Shown here: piece by piece, positions 44,301 to 54,425 of the stretch
Position numbering within the stretch: the first letter of the stretch is position 1
How the letters are laid out: each line of letters starts with the position of its first letter
NCBI GenBank assembly: GCA_963921825.1
Contig: OY997591.1
Coordinates: forward strand, 14,503,515-14,567,514
DNA: 64,000 nt
Source: Erodium maritimum
Taxonomy: Eukaryota; Streptophyta; Magnoliopsida; Geraniales; Geraniaceae
Reading direction: 5' to 3'
Position numbers and translations under genes: made by a program
Notes under the pieces: generated by a model
Database searches by the model: none
The model's input: only the letters and a program-made list of their open reading frames with translations
Told to the model about the DNA's origin: nothing

Positions 44301-44330
44301 CGACTGGTCTTATATCATTTTAGTTTGGGA
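38390..44330 (-). pseudogene. Heavily decayed full-length L1-type LINE, split by a solo LTR
   Basis: On the minus strand the domains of LINE ORF2 appear in order with many stops and frameshifts. The endonuclease N-terminus is near 43910 (TIVWNSQGLG), its middle near 43680 (NYIDAKVKGEDGRKYRL) and its C-terminus near 43400 (EKLDRAVANEDW ... SDHDPLWL). The reverse-transcriptase entry is near 42680 (VKHAIFSMRPLKSLGPNRF) and its palm near 42100 (QGDFLSPYLFLF). The zinc-binding tail is near 39150-39000 (FWRAMKKYLPTRARHRERK). RNase H remnants lie at 38640-38390 (EALAIREGLGW-like sense). The region above 43930 is weakly ORF1-like. A 1.7-kb solo LTR interrupts the polymerase part. Confidence 0.75.
39785..41489 (-). 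mobile_element. Solo LTR nested in the decayed LINE
   Basis: 1,705 bp, starting TGTTGGATTATAGG and ending AAAACCCCAACA on the plus strand. Flanks are TCTAA (39780-39784) and TCTAG (41490-41494), a 5-bp duplication with one mismatch. Read on the minus strand it begins TGTTGGGGTTTTGTGCCC, close to the start of the solo LTR at 22573, hence the orientation. It lacks a primer site and internal region. Short ORFs in it have no recognisable product. Confidence 0.75.
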
Positions 44331-44339
44331 CGATACTCG

Positions 44340-44845
44340 CTACTATTAGATTAAAATCCTATTATGGGCACATATGTATTTAATGTACATGTTTTCATAA
44401 GATTGGATATAAATTAAAGTGACCAATAAAGTATTGTATCATGAGTATTATACATGGTCATGGAATTTAATGTGTAGATACCAGATTTTTAATTTGTTAG
44501 TTGTTGCGGGGCTGAATAACAAATTTCCAAACTTGGAAACCTAATTAGGATTGTAAGTGATTATGGACCCCAATAAATAGACGCGCTTCTCTTATTTTTC
44601 TTCACCCTCATCTGAGAGAATAACCAAATTAGAGAGCGTCTATATTATTGGAAGACCAAAACTATGGCTAAAGAGATTCATAGTTCATAGTTCATCATTC
44701 ATCAATAACATGAAGTAAGTAACAATTCCATTGTTATTTACTTCTGTATTCCTTTTAATTCAACAAAGCTTTTATAGGAATATAATTTAGGGTTTACAGA
44801 TCGTTTATGAGTTTTGTCTATTTAATCCTTAAATATTAACAAGTG
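44340..44845 (+). repeat. LTR end and primer-binding site of a broken LTR element
   Basis: The sequence ends TTAAATATTAACA, followed by AGTGGTATCAGAGCC, the initiator tRNA-Met primer site, at 44843-44857. So an LTR terminates at about 44842. Its start is not clear. The internal region is cut at the primer site by a LINE insertion, and its continuation resumes after 47247. Confidence 0.6.
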
Positions 44846-44858
44846 GTATCAGAGCCAT

Positions 44859-47234
44859 TTTTTACTAAAAGGTGCAAATTTCATTAATTATAAAGAGTCA
44901 TTACACTGTATAGAGCCCCAGAAGGTCACTTTACAAAAAACTTTGAAACAGATGAACCGTGACAACCGGTGTTGGAAGAGCCATAAAGGCGAACTAAAAG
45001 TAAATCTAAACTATGACGAAACCACTGAATGCTGCTCAAGGTGTTGCCTAGATGCTGCATACTATGTAAAGTGCGACCGAATCTGCGATCATTGGTTTCA
45101 AAAGGAGGCGAAGCTCTGATCAGGGACCCCTCCCAAGGCCAGTCCCTGGTGCACTGGATTCCTTTTATTCCTCCTAGTGGGGCTGCTTCCGTAACCTAGC
45201 CTGATCCTCTCAGGATTCCCTAGGAGAGCCCCTCTTCACTCCTCCCATAACATCTCCCTCTCCATCTCTGTGCTCAAATCTGCGCCCAGGTGGAGCGAGG
45301 CTTGGGTCCATGGTTCCCTTGTTACCAAAGAGTTGGCCGATCACCAAGTTTTTCCAGCCTGAATAGACTTTTCTAGTCTGAACACTTGGATGAGGTCCTT
45401 TACCCTTAGGTACGGTGCTTGAGGATACAGTTGGGCCCTTCCATCATACGAGGTGCCCTTAGATACAATGCTTAGGGATATGATACCATCCTTCCCCAAT
45501 TAGTTTCATATAGCTTCACATTACGGTCCTTCTAATATTCTAGCATAGATGAATCAAACCGTGGAGTAAAACTGACCTTTCGCTTGCAGTCTTGGATCGA
45601 ATGGCTTATCATCCCACAGTTGTAGCAAACATTGGGAGCTTCGTGTAGATGAGAGATACACGAATCGAGTCTGAGAATTCCTTAAAACGTATCAGCAACT
45701 GACGATGCAAGGGGTGCTCCACGAGATGCCAGAATCTCATCCAAACCGCTCTTCCCCATCATAGTCCATATTTGTCTCATGGTACTGTGAAACAGAGGAC
45801 CAGGGCCGAGCCAATTGTTTCCCTCGTTGCTCAGGTCCTCACTATCGGGGGAAGGCCATGGGCATGGACCCATAATTGGAGCCGATCCAGGGAAGGAGGC
45901 TCCCTAGCCATTGGGTCCAGATCGCCGAGGAGTAGTGGTCGCCCATCGAAGCACCAAGGCTCGTTGCCTTGTACCCAATCCCGAGACTCTTTTGTCTCAA
46001 AATAGAACCCAAACACCCTGGGCCCTATGTCCTTAATCACAAGGCCGTCTGCAGATTCCCCCACGCCTTGGTGATTATCCGGAGTAGGGTTTCTTTCCGG
46101 GGAGGCTTGGAAATCCGGAGCTTGCCCAACATAGCAAAAATATGGCGTGCTAGTACTGATGAGCTTATCGGGGGCATAAGGGATTACATCCTCGAGCTCA
46201 TCCTCCTTCTCAAAGGAGTAGGACGAGAAATTGTCCTAGAGGGCAGTTAAATCGGGATCGAGACCGTTCGATGGAACTACAATAATGGTCTGACCCTCAG
46301 CATCCCGGAATTTAAACAAACGTCTTCTGCGAGTCATCCCTGGTGGCGACGATAGTAGGGATGGAATCACCGGGATCCGAGTTTTATTAGGAAAGTCGGC
46401 CCCGACGATGAGATCCTGCAACTCTTCTCTTCCAGCTCCAATCATCGGGGCCTTCCCACGATAAGGGTCCCGATAAAGTGGAGGCGATGGGTCAGTGGTG
46501 GCCTCCTTGGTCGGGGGCACATAAGTTTTTGGCCCAAAGATGAGGACACGAGCCCTAGCAAAGCCCTTGTCCCCATATGACGTGCGAAGTAAGCAACAAG
46601 GGGAGGCAGCTGTGCACAAGGAACAACCGACGGTGGAGGCATCACAGTGGACGTCGGGACTTCACGACGAGGCTCTTCTGGGGGGTTCCTAGTAACGAGG
46701 ACCGAAGATACAAACAACGGTGACACCACACCGATCTGCGGCAGGCCTAGTGGCTCGACTTGAGTCTTGCTCGTAGAGGAAAAAAGAGCCCTAGGTTTAA
46801 CCGGTCGACCCCGGCGTGGTTTGATCACCGTGGATGAGCTCAATGATGAAAAATCCACAATGGCGTGTTGTAGTGATTGAGCAGCTGGCTGCTGTGGGGA
46901 ATATGAAGAGGAGGCGGCGTGGTAGAGTGCAGTGGTGGAGCAGGGAGTGGCGTGACCAAAGGAATTAGGGTTTACTTTGTTTTCCTTTGACGACGCCCTT
47001 TTAAGGGGGAGAAGACCTCGGAGGAAGTGCGCAGGGGTGGAGGGAGTGTCGAGGTTTGTATGGCTGCAGTCGTCGAGGGGAAATGCCCGATAGGGCTGAC
47101 TTGGTCGTCGACGGCGCTAACAGAGGTTGAGGAATAGATCATCATAGCATAGACTAGGGCTAGGGTCCTCGGAAGAGGTTCTCGACAAAACACGTGAGAA
47201 AGTTGTGTATGTTAAGAAATTAAAGATATGTATT
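44859..47234 (-). pseudogene. LINE with ORF1 (DUF4283 and CCHC) only
   Basis: A 2.38-kb insertion flanked by GTATCAGAGCCAT (44846-44858) and GTATCATAGCCAT (47235-47247), a 13-bp duplication with one mismatch. On the minus strand there is a GC-rich leader, then a serine/proline-rich stretch with an AT-hook-like KPRRGRPVK (about 46815). A DUF4283-type nucleic-acid-binding domain follows (VIKDIGPRVFGFYFETKESR ... LDRLQLWVHAHGLP, about 46050-45840). Then comes a zinc knuckle CYNCGMISHSIQDC near 45625 (C-x2-C-x4-H-x4-C). A stop (DLTAL then TAG) and frameshifts break it. No endonuclease or reverse transcriptase is present. Confidence 0.75.
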
Positions 47235-47247
47235 GTATCATAGCCAT

Positions 47248-48012
47248 ACTTGTCGTGTTAATTGTGAATTTTATATTTTGATTCATTAAATATATTTTTC
47301 TGATTTATTTCATCATTATTGGATTGGTATACGTTGGTTTAATATATGTAAAATACAGTAAAGAATTTCATAACATAACAACAGAGAACATAATAAGGCA
47401 AGCAATCGTAAAACGGAACGACCAACCGGTTAGACGTGCAGAATGTAGCTGTGGTGTGGCGTCAAAGTCCACTGACTTGAAAGCAATTAGTCTGACGTGA
47501 CCGTGGTGATGATCAGCAGCGGTTTCTCCCCAAGGATACACAACTCTACCCAGAAACGCGCCCACTCATTCTATTGGATGTGGAAACATCGAGATAGCAA
47601 TCAGAACAGGAGTAGAAAGTATATAGAGAAAACAGACTCAAAGTGTATAATCTAGGTTCTGGAATCGTAGTGGAAAACGTAAAGAACAAATGAACCAGAG
47701 CTAGTTATTTATAGCTGAAAATCGCAGGGGTATAAAGGTAAAGGAACAGTAAATTATTCAAATCAAATATGTTCAATGTGAGTAAACAACCACCCATATT
47801 CGGAACCACCTTTGACCTCAACATCCTGACTTATTCAAAACCTTTTGAAACAATTCAAAAATAAAATATAAAAGTTATTTGTTCAAAAAAAATATTGTTG
47901 CCCGCCCCGTAGGAGCTCCACCCGAACTCGAGCCTGCGCCCGGCCCGGTCCGTCCCGACCCAACCGGACGGACAACAGCGACGGTATGCGCGAGGCTGAG
48001 TCCGGCCCAACT
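47248..48012. other. Retroelement-derived DNA, no intact gene
   Basis: It begins as the continuation of the LTR element cut by the LINE. Further on, a minus-strand promoter-like stretch (CAGCTATAAATAAC, near 47712) and CG-rich sequence at 47900-48010 look like parts of another leftward LTR. No coding region was recognised. Confidence 0.35.
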
Positions 48013-48620
48013 TGTTACGGGACCGGATTTCAACCTACGATCCGTGCGGCTCACAACCACGTTCAAGGTATTATCCTTAGCTTAATGAGCCTTGTGATCA
48101 GCCTTAACACCGCTCTACCTTGTTCAAGCTATCAACTCACCTTAACAGGCCTGGAGGATACACTTGCCGAAGCATAAATAAACACTAGAGCTAGTGGAAA
48201 ACAAAAGAACACGAGAGAGAGTTTTTGGTCTCAAAGAGAGAGCTTTTGCATAAGTAAAGTAGATAATGGATTGGTGATTTACAAATGAGGGGTTCGGCCC
48301 CTATTTATACTACTCTAGCCAAGAGATCGCTACGATCTTGGATAACAACAACAAAGAGGTTTGATCCGATCTTCCTTCTTAACTCTTATCTCTATCTTGA
48401 ATCTTATCTCTATCCTCATCTTGGTTCATCCTTATCCTTGTCTTTATCCAACAAAGAGACCTCATTCGATCCACCTTTTGAATCGACCTTATCCCTCCAA
48501 CGAGACCAGGTCAACGAAGACTTATCATTGTCTTCCATAGGGCCGCACCTCTCCTTCATTGGGTCGGGCCCATTTATCTCTTGGACCAGGCCCATATGTC
48601 CAAAAATATTTGGCCCGTGA
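48013..48620 (-). repeat. 3' LTR of the chromovirus
   Basis: Minus-strand start TGTCACGGGCC, end GTCCCGTAACA. A minus-strand TATA-like AGTATAAATAGGGG lies near 48300. The purine tract AGAGGAGGA lies next to its start on the minus strand. Confidence 0.88.
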
Positions 48621-51600
48621 CATCCTCCTCTACCAAAGTGAGTGATTGCCCCCAACGCTTGGCCGCCCCCGCCATGTGCTTCGGTGTCCTTCGCTTTGTG
48701 GTACTCCCGAATGAGCTTCTCATATTCCCACAACGAGTCACTTGGCTTCAAACTCCGCTCGCTCTTCGGCAAGACTTTCCATTACATGAAGTACTCTCGA
48801 CGTTTATGGTCTTTGTGTAGACGATCGGCCAACAACGCCTCTACTTCCTTTTCATACTTGGTCCGCACACCCATTGGGGTTCGGGACGACTCTCTTTGGC
48901 TTTAGTCTCCCGGGTCCGTATGGTACGCCTTTAACATGCTCACATGGAAGACGGGGTGGAACTTCAATCTTGATGGAAGCTCCAATTTGTATGATACCTT
49001 TCCAACCTTCTTGAGGACTGGAAACGTGCCTTCGAACTTCTGCATGAGCCCCTGATGTAACCCTTGCGCATGCGTAGTAAGCTTCACAAGGACCAAGTCG
49101 CTCTCCATGAACTTTATATGCCGTCGTTTCTTGTCTGCCCACTTCTTCATCTTCTTCGCTGCTTTTGACAAACGTGACTTGGCGATGTCATGTTGCTCAT
49201 GTCATCCCTTCGTTGTTTTGAATGCAGCTGGACTACTCCCCGTGTGGTCCACCACAAGTGTATTGGGGGTGATGGGTTTCTTCCCTGTCACCAACTCGAA
49301 TGGATTCTATCCCGTAGATTCACTCCTCTGTAAGTTGTAGCTAAACTGTGCGACATCCAATAGTTGGGCCCAATCAAGTTGATTTGCCTTCACGTAACGT
49401 CGCAAGTAAAGCTCCAACAATGCATTTACCCTTTCGGTTTGTCCATCCGTCTGAGGATGCAAGCTTGTAGAAAAATTCAGGTCAGAACCCATCAATCTAA
49501 ACAACTCGGTCCAGAATTTACCTGTAAATCGTTAGTCTCGATCGCTCACAACGGTCTTGTGTAGCCCCCAAAACTTCACCATGTGCTTGAAGAAAAGGCG
49601 TGAGGCCACCTCCGCAGGACACTGCTTTGGTGCCGGTATAAATATGCTATACTTCGAGTACCGGTCCACAACCACCATTATTATATAGTTCCCTTGAGAT
49701 TTTGGAAACCACAATAAAGTCCATTGCGACACTCTCCTATGGTCCTTCAGGGATAGGCAATGGTTGTAGCAATCCGACTGGTGCACGTTGCTCTCATTTG
49801 TCTTGTTAGCACACAAGACACGTCTTGACATAGGACTCCACATCGTCCTTCATCCGCGGCCAGTAATAGGAGCTCTCCATCAATGTTTGCGTCTTATGAA
49901 TGCCTGGATGACCCGCCCATTGGGAGTCATGACCCTCCTTGAGGACCTTCCGCCTCAAGTTCCCATATGTCGGCACGAAAAGTCTTTGCCCTTTCGTCCG
50001 AATCAGGCCATCCTCTAACCAGATGCGCCTCGTCTTGCTCTTATTGGCATAATTCGCAATGGTGTTAGCCAACGGATCATGCTTCAAGCCCTCCTTGATC
50101 CGTTGCAACAAGTCCTCACTAAGGATGCTCGTTCGGATGCTTACCAGCTCATCTTTGTGGCTCAATGCGTCTGCCACCACATTGGTCCTACCGGGTTTGT
50201 ACTCCAAGGTGAAGTCAAACTTGGCTAGGAAATCCTGCCACCTTGCTTGCTTGGGAGAGAGCTTCTTTTGGGTTTGGAAGAAACTCACAGCAACATTATC
50301 AGCAATAACATTAAATTTGATGCCAAGTAAATAATGTCTCCATACCTTTAAGCAATGCACGATGGCTTTCATCTCCTTCTCGTGCACTATGTACCTTCTC
50401 TCCGCATCATTGAGTTTGCAGCTCTCAAAGGCCACAGGATGGTCGTCTTGGATCAGCACCCCGCCAAGTGCGAAGTCATTTGCATTTGTTTGCACCACCC
50501 ATGACTTGGAATAGTTCGGCAACACCAGCTCGGGCTCTTCCACTACGGCCTACTTCAAGGCCTTGAAGGCTCCATCAAACTTCTCACTCCAATCCCATAG
50601 GCGATCCTTCTTCAAAAGATCCGTCAATGGGGTTGCGATCTTGGAGTAGTCTCAGATGAACCTTCAATAATAGTTCGCCAATCCGAGGAAAGATCGCAAT
50701 TCCGTCACTTTGGATGGCCCTTACTTTGGCTCCATCCATCTTGACCCGCCCTCGGACAACGACATTCCCTAGGAAGCTCACCTCCTCTTGGGCGAAAAAA
50801 CACTTCTCTTCCTTCACATAGAGCTCATGCTCTCTCAGTGCTTGGAACACTTGTCGCAGATGTTCCACGTGCTCAGGAAAGGAACGACTACACGTCAGAA
50901 TATCACCAAGATAAACTACTATAAATTGGTCTAGGAACGGTTGTAATACCTTGTTCATAAGAGTGCAAAATTTAGCTAGTGCATTGGTCAATCTGAACGG
51001 CATCACAAGGAACTCGTATGATCCGTACCACGTAACACAAGCGGTTTTGGTCTCATCTCCCTCTACGATCCGCACTTGTCAATATCCCGACCTCAAGTCC
51101 AACTTCGTGTAGTACTTGGATCCACTCAGACGATCAAACAAATCAGCAGGTAAAGGAATTGGATACTTGTTCTTTACCGTGAGTTTGTTGAGCACCCGGT
51201 AGTCAATGCACATCCGCATTGACCTGTCTTGCTTCTTCTAGAATAAGACTGGTGCTCCGTATGGTTCCTTTTAGGGTTGGATGAAATCCGCATCCAGCAA
51301 CTCCCTCAACTGCCTCCTCATCTCCTCCAACTCTAAGGGACTCGTCCGGTACGGAACACCAGCTACTGACTTGGAATCTAGCGTCAACTCAATGACATGA
51401 TCAACGTCACGCCTTGGTGGGAGCTTCTTAGGCAGTTCACTCGGCATCCCATCCTTGAACTCGTCCAAAAGCTCCCCCACCACATCGGGAACATCCTTTC
51501 TCCTCTCCACATCCTTCTCACTTCTTAGGACTGCAAGAAAGGTAGGAAAAGAATGCTTCAACCCAGAATTTTACATTATTGCTGAGATCATCTTACCTCC

Positions 51601-51990
51601 GGCAATTTTCCTTTCGAGCAAGACCATACATGGCGTCCCCTCTAGGATCCACATCGTGTTGGCATATGGAAGGAGGATGCCTTGTATGCGGTCGAGAAAG
51701 TTCCACCCCATCACAAAGTCATAGTTGTCCATATTCACAACCAACAACTCTTCTGTCCCATTCCAGGCTCTAATCCGTAATTGGACGCCCCGGGCTATTC
51801 CTTCTACTGGAATAGTTCCGAGTTCACCGTCTTCATGGTCGAACTCACCTCGTGTACCTTGAGACCCAACTTCTTGGCTGCATCGATGCTCACGAACAGG
51901 TCTGAAGCGCCCGTATCAATCAGGGCCTTCATCTTGACTCTGTTCACTTCGGTTTCCACATACATGGAACCTTTGCGCTCCTTCAAGATC
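48621..51990 (-). pseudogene. Chromovirus pol (protease to chromodomain), inactivated
   Basis: In minus-strand order: an aspartic protease site ALIDTGASD near 51915, an RT linker and fingers near 51300-51560 (PYRTSPLELEEMRRQLRELL), and an RT palm near 50910 where the expected YLDD box reads VVYLGDI, losing a catalytic Asp. RNase H begins near 50490, where the first Asp of TDA reads Asn (VQTNANDFALGG). The integrase zinc domain is near 49880 (HDSQWAGHPGIHKTQ ... CLVC). The integrase core has MVVVDRYSK, VVSDRD and QTERVNALLE, so the DDE triad is still present. A GPY/F-like module LKFHPVFHVSMLK is near 48960, and chromodomain remnants are near 48850-48700 (YEKLIREYHK). Internal stops near 51260, 51080 and 49530 break the frame. 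Confidence 0.88.
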
Positions 51991-53003
51991 TTGAAGGAAC
52001 CTTTGCGCTCATGGTTTCTCCTTGTTGTTCCGGCACGATTTGTATAGCCTTTAGGCTAGTTTTACTCGGGAAATCCTTCAACATGTGAGACCCATCGCAG
52101 AAATAGCATTTCAAAGGTTTACTAATAAAATTGGAGTTACCCAGGTTGGCCTTCTTCTCGCCATTGAATCTAAGCTTCTCCCCTTTGTACTCCTTCCGCT
52201 TCTCCTCACCATGACTAGGTTTTCCCCTCTTTGCACCTCCGTTTATTGCTTTGTCCTTCCTTGTATAATCAACTAGGGACTCCACAACTCGGATTTCCTC
52301 GGACAGCGTCCGCACATTGGCCATTCACAGCTCAGCCTGCGCCCAAGTGGCCAAACCATCCTTGAATTGGAACAAGACTTCCTTGCCTCCAAAACCAGGA
52401 ATCTCTAAGATGAATTCTTGAAAAGCCCTCACATAATCTGCGATACTTCCCTTTTGAGTCAGTCTACGAAGCTTAGCTCTTTCTTTGTCCTCATCATTTT
52501 AGGGTCGAAACTGCTGCAGGAATTCCTCTCTAAATTACTCCCATGTGGAGATGCCCTCGTCATCATACTTAGCCTCCTCGCAAATTCTACACCACCACAG
52601 CGTAGTTGTATCAGTAAGATAAGATGTAATGTTTCACAACTTACTGGTATCATCCAGTATTCCTGCGGCCTCAAAGTAGCTCTCAATGCTCCAAAGAAAG
52701 TTATCAACCTCCTTGGCAATACGACCTCCACCAAAAGGTTTTGGCCGGATGACATCGAACTTTGGGAACGCCGAGCTTCCACCCCCATTTGCAATGACTC
52801 TCTTTCAAATGGCAAATTCTTGTTGTAACGAAGTCACCAATGCTTCCAGCACGTCCGCTCTGACTGTCGTCCAGCTTCTGCTCCACACGAGCAACCTTAG
52901 CCTCCAAGTTAGGAGTAGGATATCGAGACTTCCTCCTCTTCCTATTTGTCACGTTGGAGGTGTCAACACCATCACCAATTACGATCTCGTTATTGTTCGC
53001 CAT
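51990..53003 (-). pseudogene. Chromovirus gag, inactivated
   Basis: The start MANNNEIVIGDGVD is followed by a coiled region (LEAKVARVEQKLDDS). A capsid-like part after a frameshift (about 52700-52450) has the usual LWWCRICEEAKYDDEG sense. The zinc knuckle near 52110 reads CYFCDGSHMLKDF, with the last cysteine of C-x2-C-x4-H-x4-C replaced by phenylalanine. Frameshifts near 52700 and 52450 break the ORF. Confidence 0.8.
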
Positions 53004-53020
53004 TGTTTCTCCAGAACAAA

Positions 53021-53036
53021 CCAGGCTCTGATACCA
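53021..53036 (-). other. Chromovirus primer-binding site
   Basis: Minus strand TGGTATCAGAGCCTGG, two bases from the LTR end and complementary to initiator tRNA-Met. It sets the element's direction as leftward. Confidence 0.85.
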
Positions 53037-53038
53037 CT

Positions 53039-53648
53039 TGTTACGGGACCAGATTTTAACCTACGATCCGTGCGGCTCACAACCACGTTCAAGGTATTAT
53101 CCTTAGCTTAGCGACCCTTGTGGTCAGCCTTAACACCACTATACCTTGTTCAAGCTATTAACTTAGCTTAACAAGCCTAGAGGACGCACTTGCGGAAGCT
53201 TAAATAAACACTAGAGCGAATGGAAAACAAAAGAGCACGAGAGAGAGTTTTTGGTCTCAAAAAGAGAGCGTTTGAATAAGTAAAATAGAGAATGAATTGG
53301 TGATTTACAAATGAGGGGTTCGACCCCTATTTATACTACTCTAGCCAAGAGATCAGTACGATCTTGGATAACAACAACAAAGAGGTTTGATCCGATCTTC
53401 CTTCTTAACTCTTATCTCTATCTTCGATCTTATCTCTATCCTCATCTTGGTTCATCCTTATCCTTGTCTTCATCCAAAAAAGAGACCTCATTCGATCCAC
53501 CTTTTGAATTGACCTTATCCCTCCAACGAGACCAAGTCAACGAAGACTTCTCATTGTCTTCTATAGGGTCGTACCTTTCCTTCATTGGGCTAGGCCCATT
53601 TATCTCTTGGACCAGGTTCATATGTCCAAAAACATTCGGCCTGTGACA
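53039..53648 (-). repeat. 5' LTR of the chromovirus
   Basis: Colinear with the 48013-48620 copy, with scattered substitutions such as GGACCGGATTTC versus GGACCAGATTTT. It ends next to unrelated DNA at 53649. Confidence 0.88.
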
Positions 53649-54411
53649 TAGCATAGGCCCAAGTGGCTTGTTGAACAGGTGCAAGGAAGGAGAGTTTATT
53701 AACTCACCAAAAAGCCAACAAGTAACCGATGTGGGACTCAAGGAAAATAATAAGCCTTTGGCTTTGATCCATTTTCCAACAATCCCCCACAAATGGCGAT
53801 AAATGCCGAAAACACATGAAAAAAATTTAAATAAAAGAAAACACCACAAAAATTCTGGTTACTAGAAGGTGTGGTACTTAATCATCAATATCTTTCGATT
53901 TGAACTGATGCATATTGAGGTGTGATAACAACTTACTTAAAGTAAGTGAATAGAATCTTGAACTTACTTAGCTTCGGTTGATACGTCACACAACACATAC
54001 ATTACTTCAGATCCCACTGAATACGCGCAACTATCATAAATGCTATTAAAGGCCATGCATATATCTTGGTTCTAATGAGTGATATAGAAATACTTTTCCC
54101 CGAGTCTTTCATAGATGGTGGCCCATCATCACACACACCTAAGCAGCTCATTAAATGCTTCTCACATACATTATCTCAATGGGGTCTTGAGCCATTAAGG
54201 ACATAAAGTCTATCCTATAATCAGAACCCATCAAAGTACATCTCTATAGACCACCAAAACTGGTTATGACTTTCAACCGTCTCCTCAACGACTTATCTAT
54301 TCAAAACGAAAAAAATCACTTTTTGAAATCGTGTTTAATATAACCTCACATTAGTTTACTAGCGTGACTCGAACCTTAACAAACTTTTAAATGTCAATCA
54401 CTCAGTGAGGT
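53649..54411 (-). other. Fragment of a leftward LTR element (LTR start and polypurine tract)
   Basis: On the minus strand TTTGTGGGGGATTG precedes TGTTGGAAAATGG near 53783, a purine tract and LTR start of the kind also seen at 59556-59575. Upstream sequence (53800-54411) is non-coding internal DNA. The LTR part is cut off at 53649 by the chromovirus. Confidence 0.45.
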
Positions 54412-54425
54412 AAGTTATTATTTTC

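Larger units (their letters stand above)
48013..53648 (-). mobile_element. Full-length but inactivated Ty3/gypsy chromovirus
   Basis: A 5.6-kb element in minus orientation with 608- and 610-bp LTRs (48013-48620 and 53039-53648), roughly 93% alike by eye. The primer-binding site lies at 53021-53036 (read as CCAGGCTCTGATACCA on the plus strand). Gag, protease, reverse transcriptase, RNase H, integrase and a C-terminal chromodomain follow in order, which defines a chromovirus. Chromodomains direct integration to particular chromatin marks. Many stops and frameshifts, and altered catalytic residues, show it is dead. Flanks CAACT and TAGCA do not match, so the ends have been rearranged or recombined since insertion. 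Confidence 0.9.

Noticed and set aside
47368..47565. 65-codon minus-strand frame
   Set aside because: Lies in LTR-like DNA near a TATA-like motif; no domain and no splice partner.
49788..53111. Plus-strand frames across the chromovirus
   Set aside because: Antisense shadows of gag and pol.
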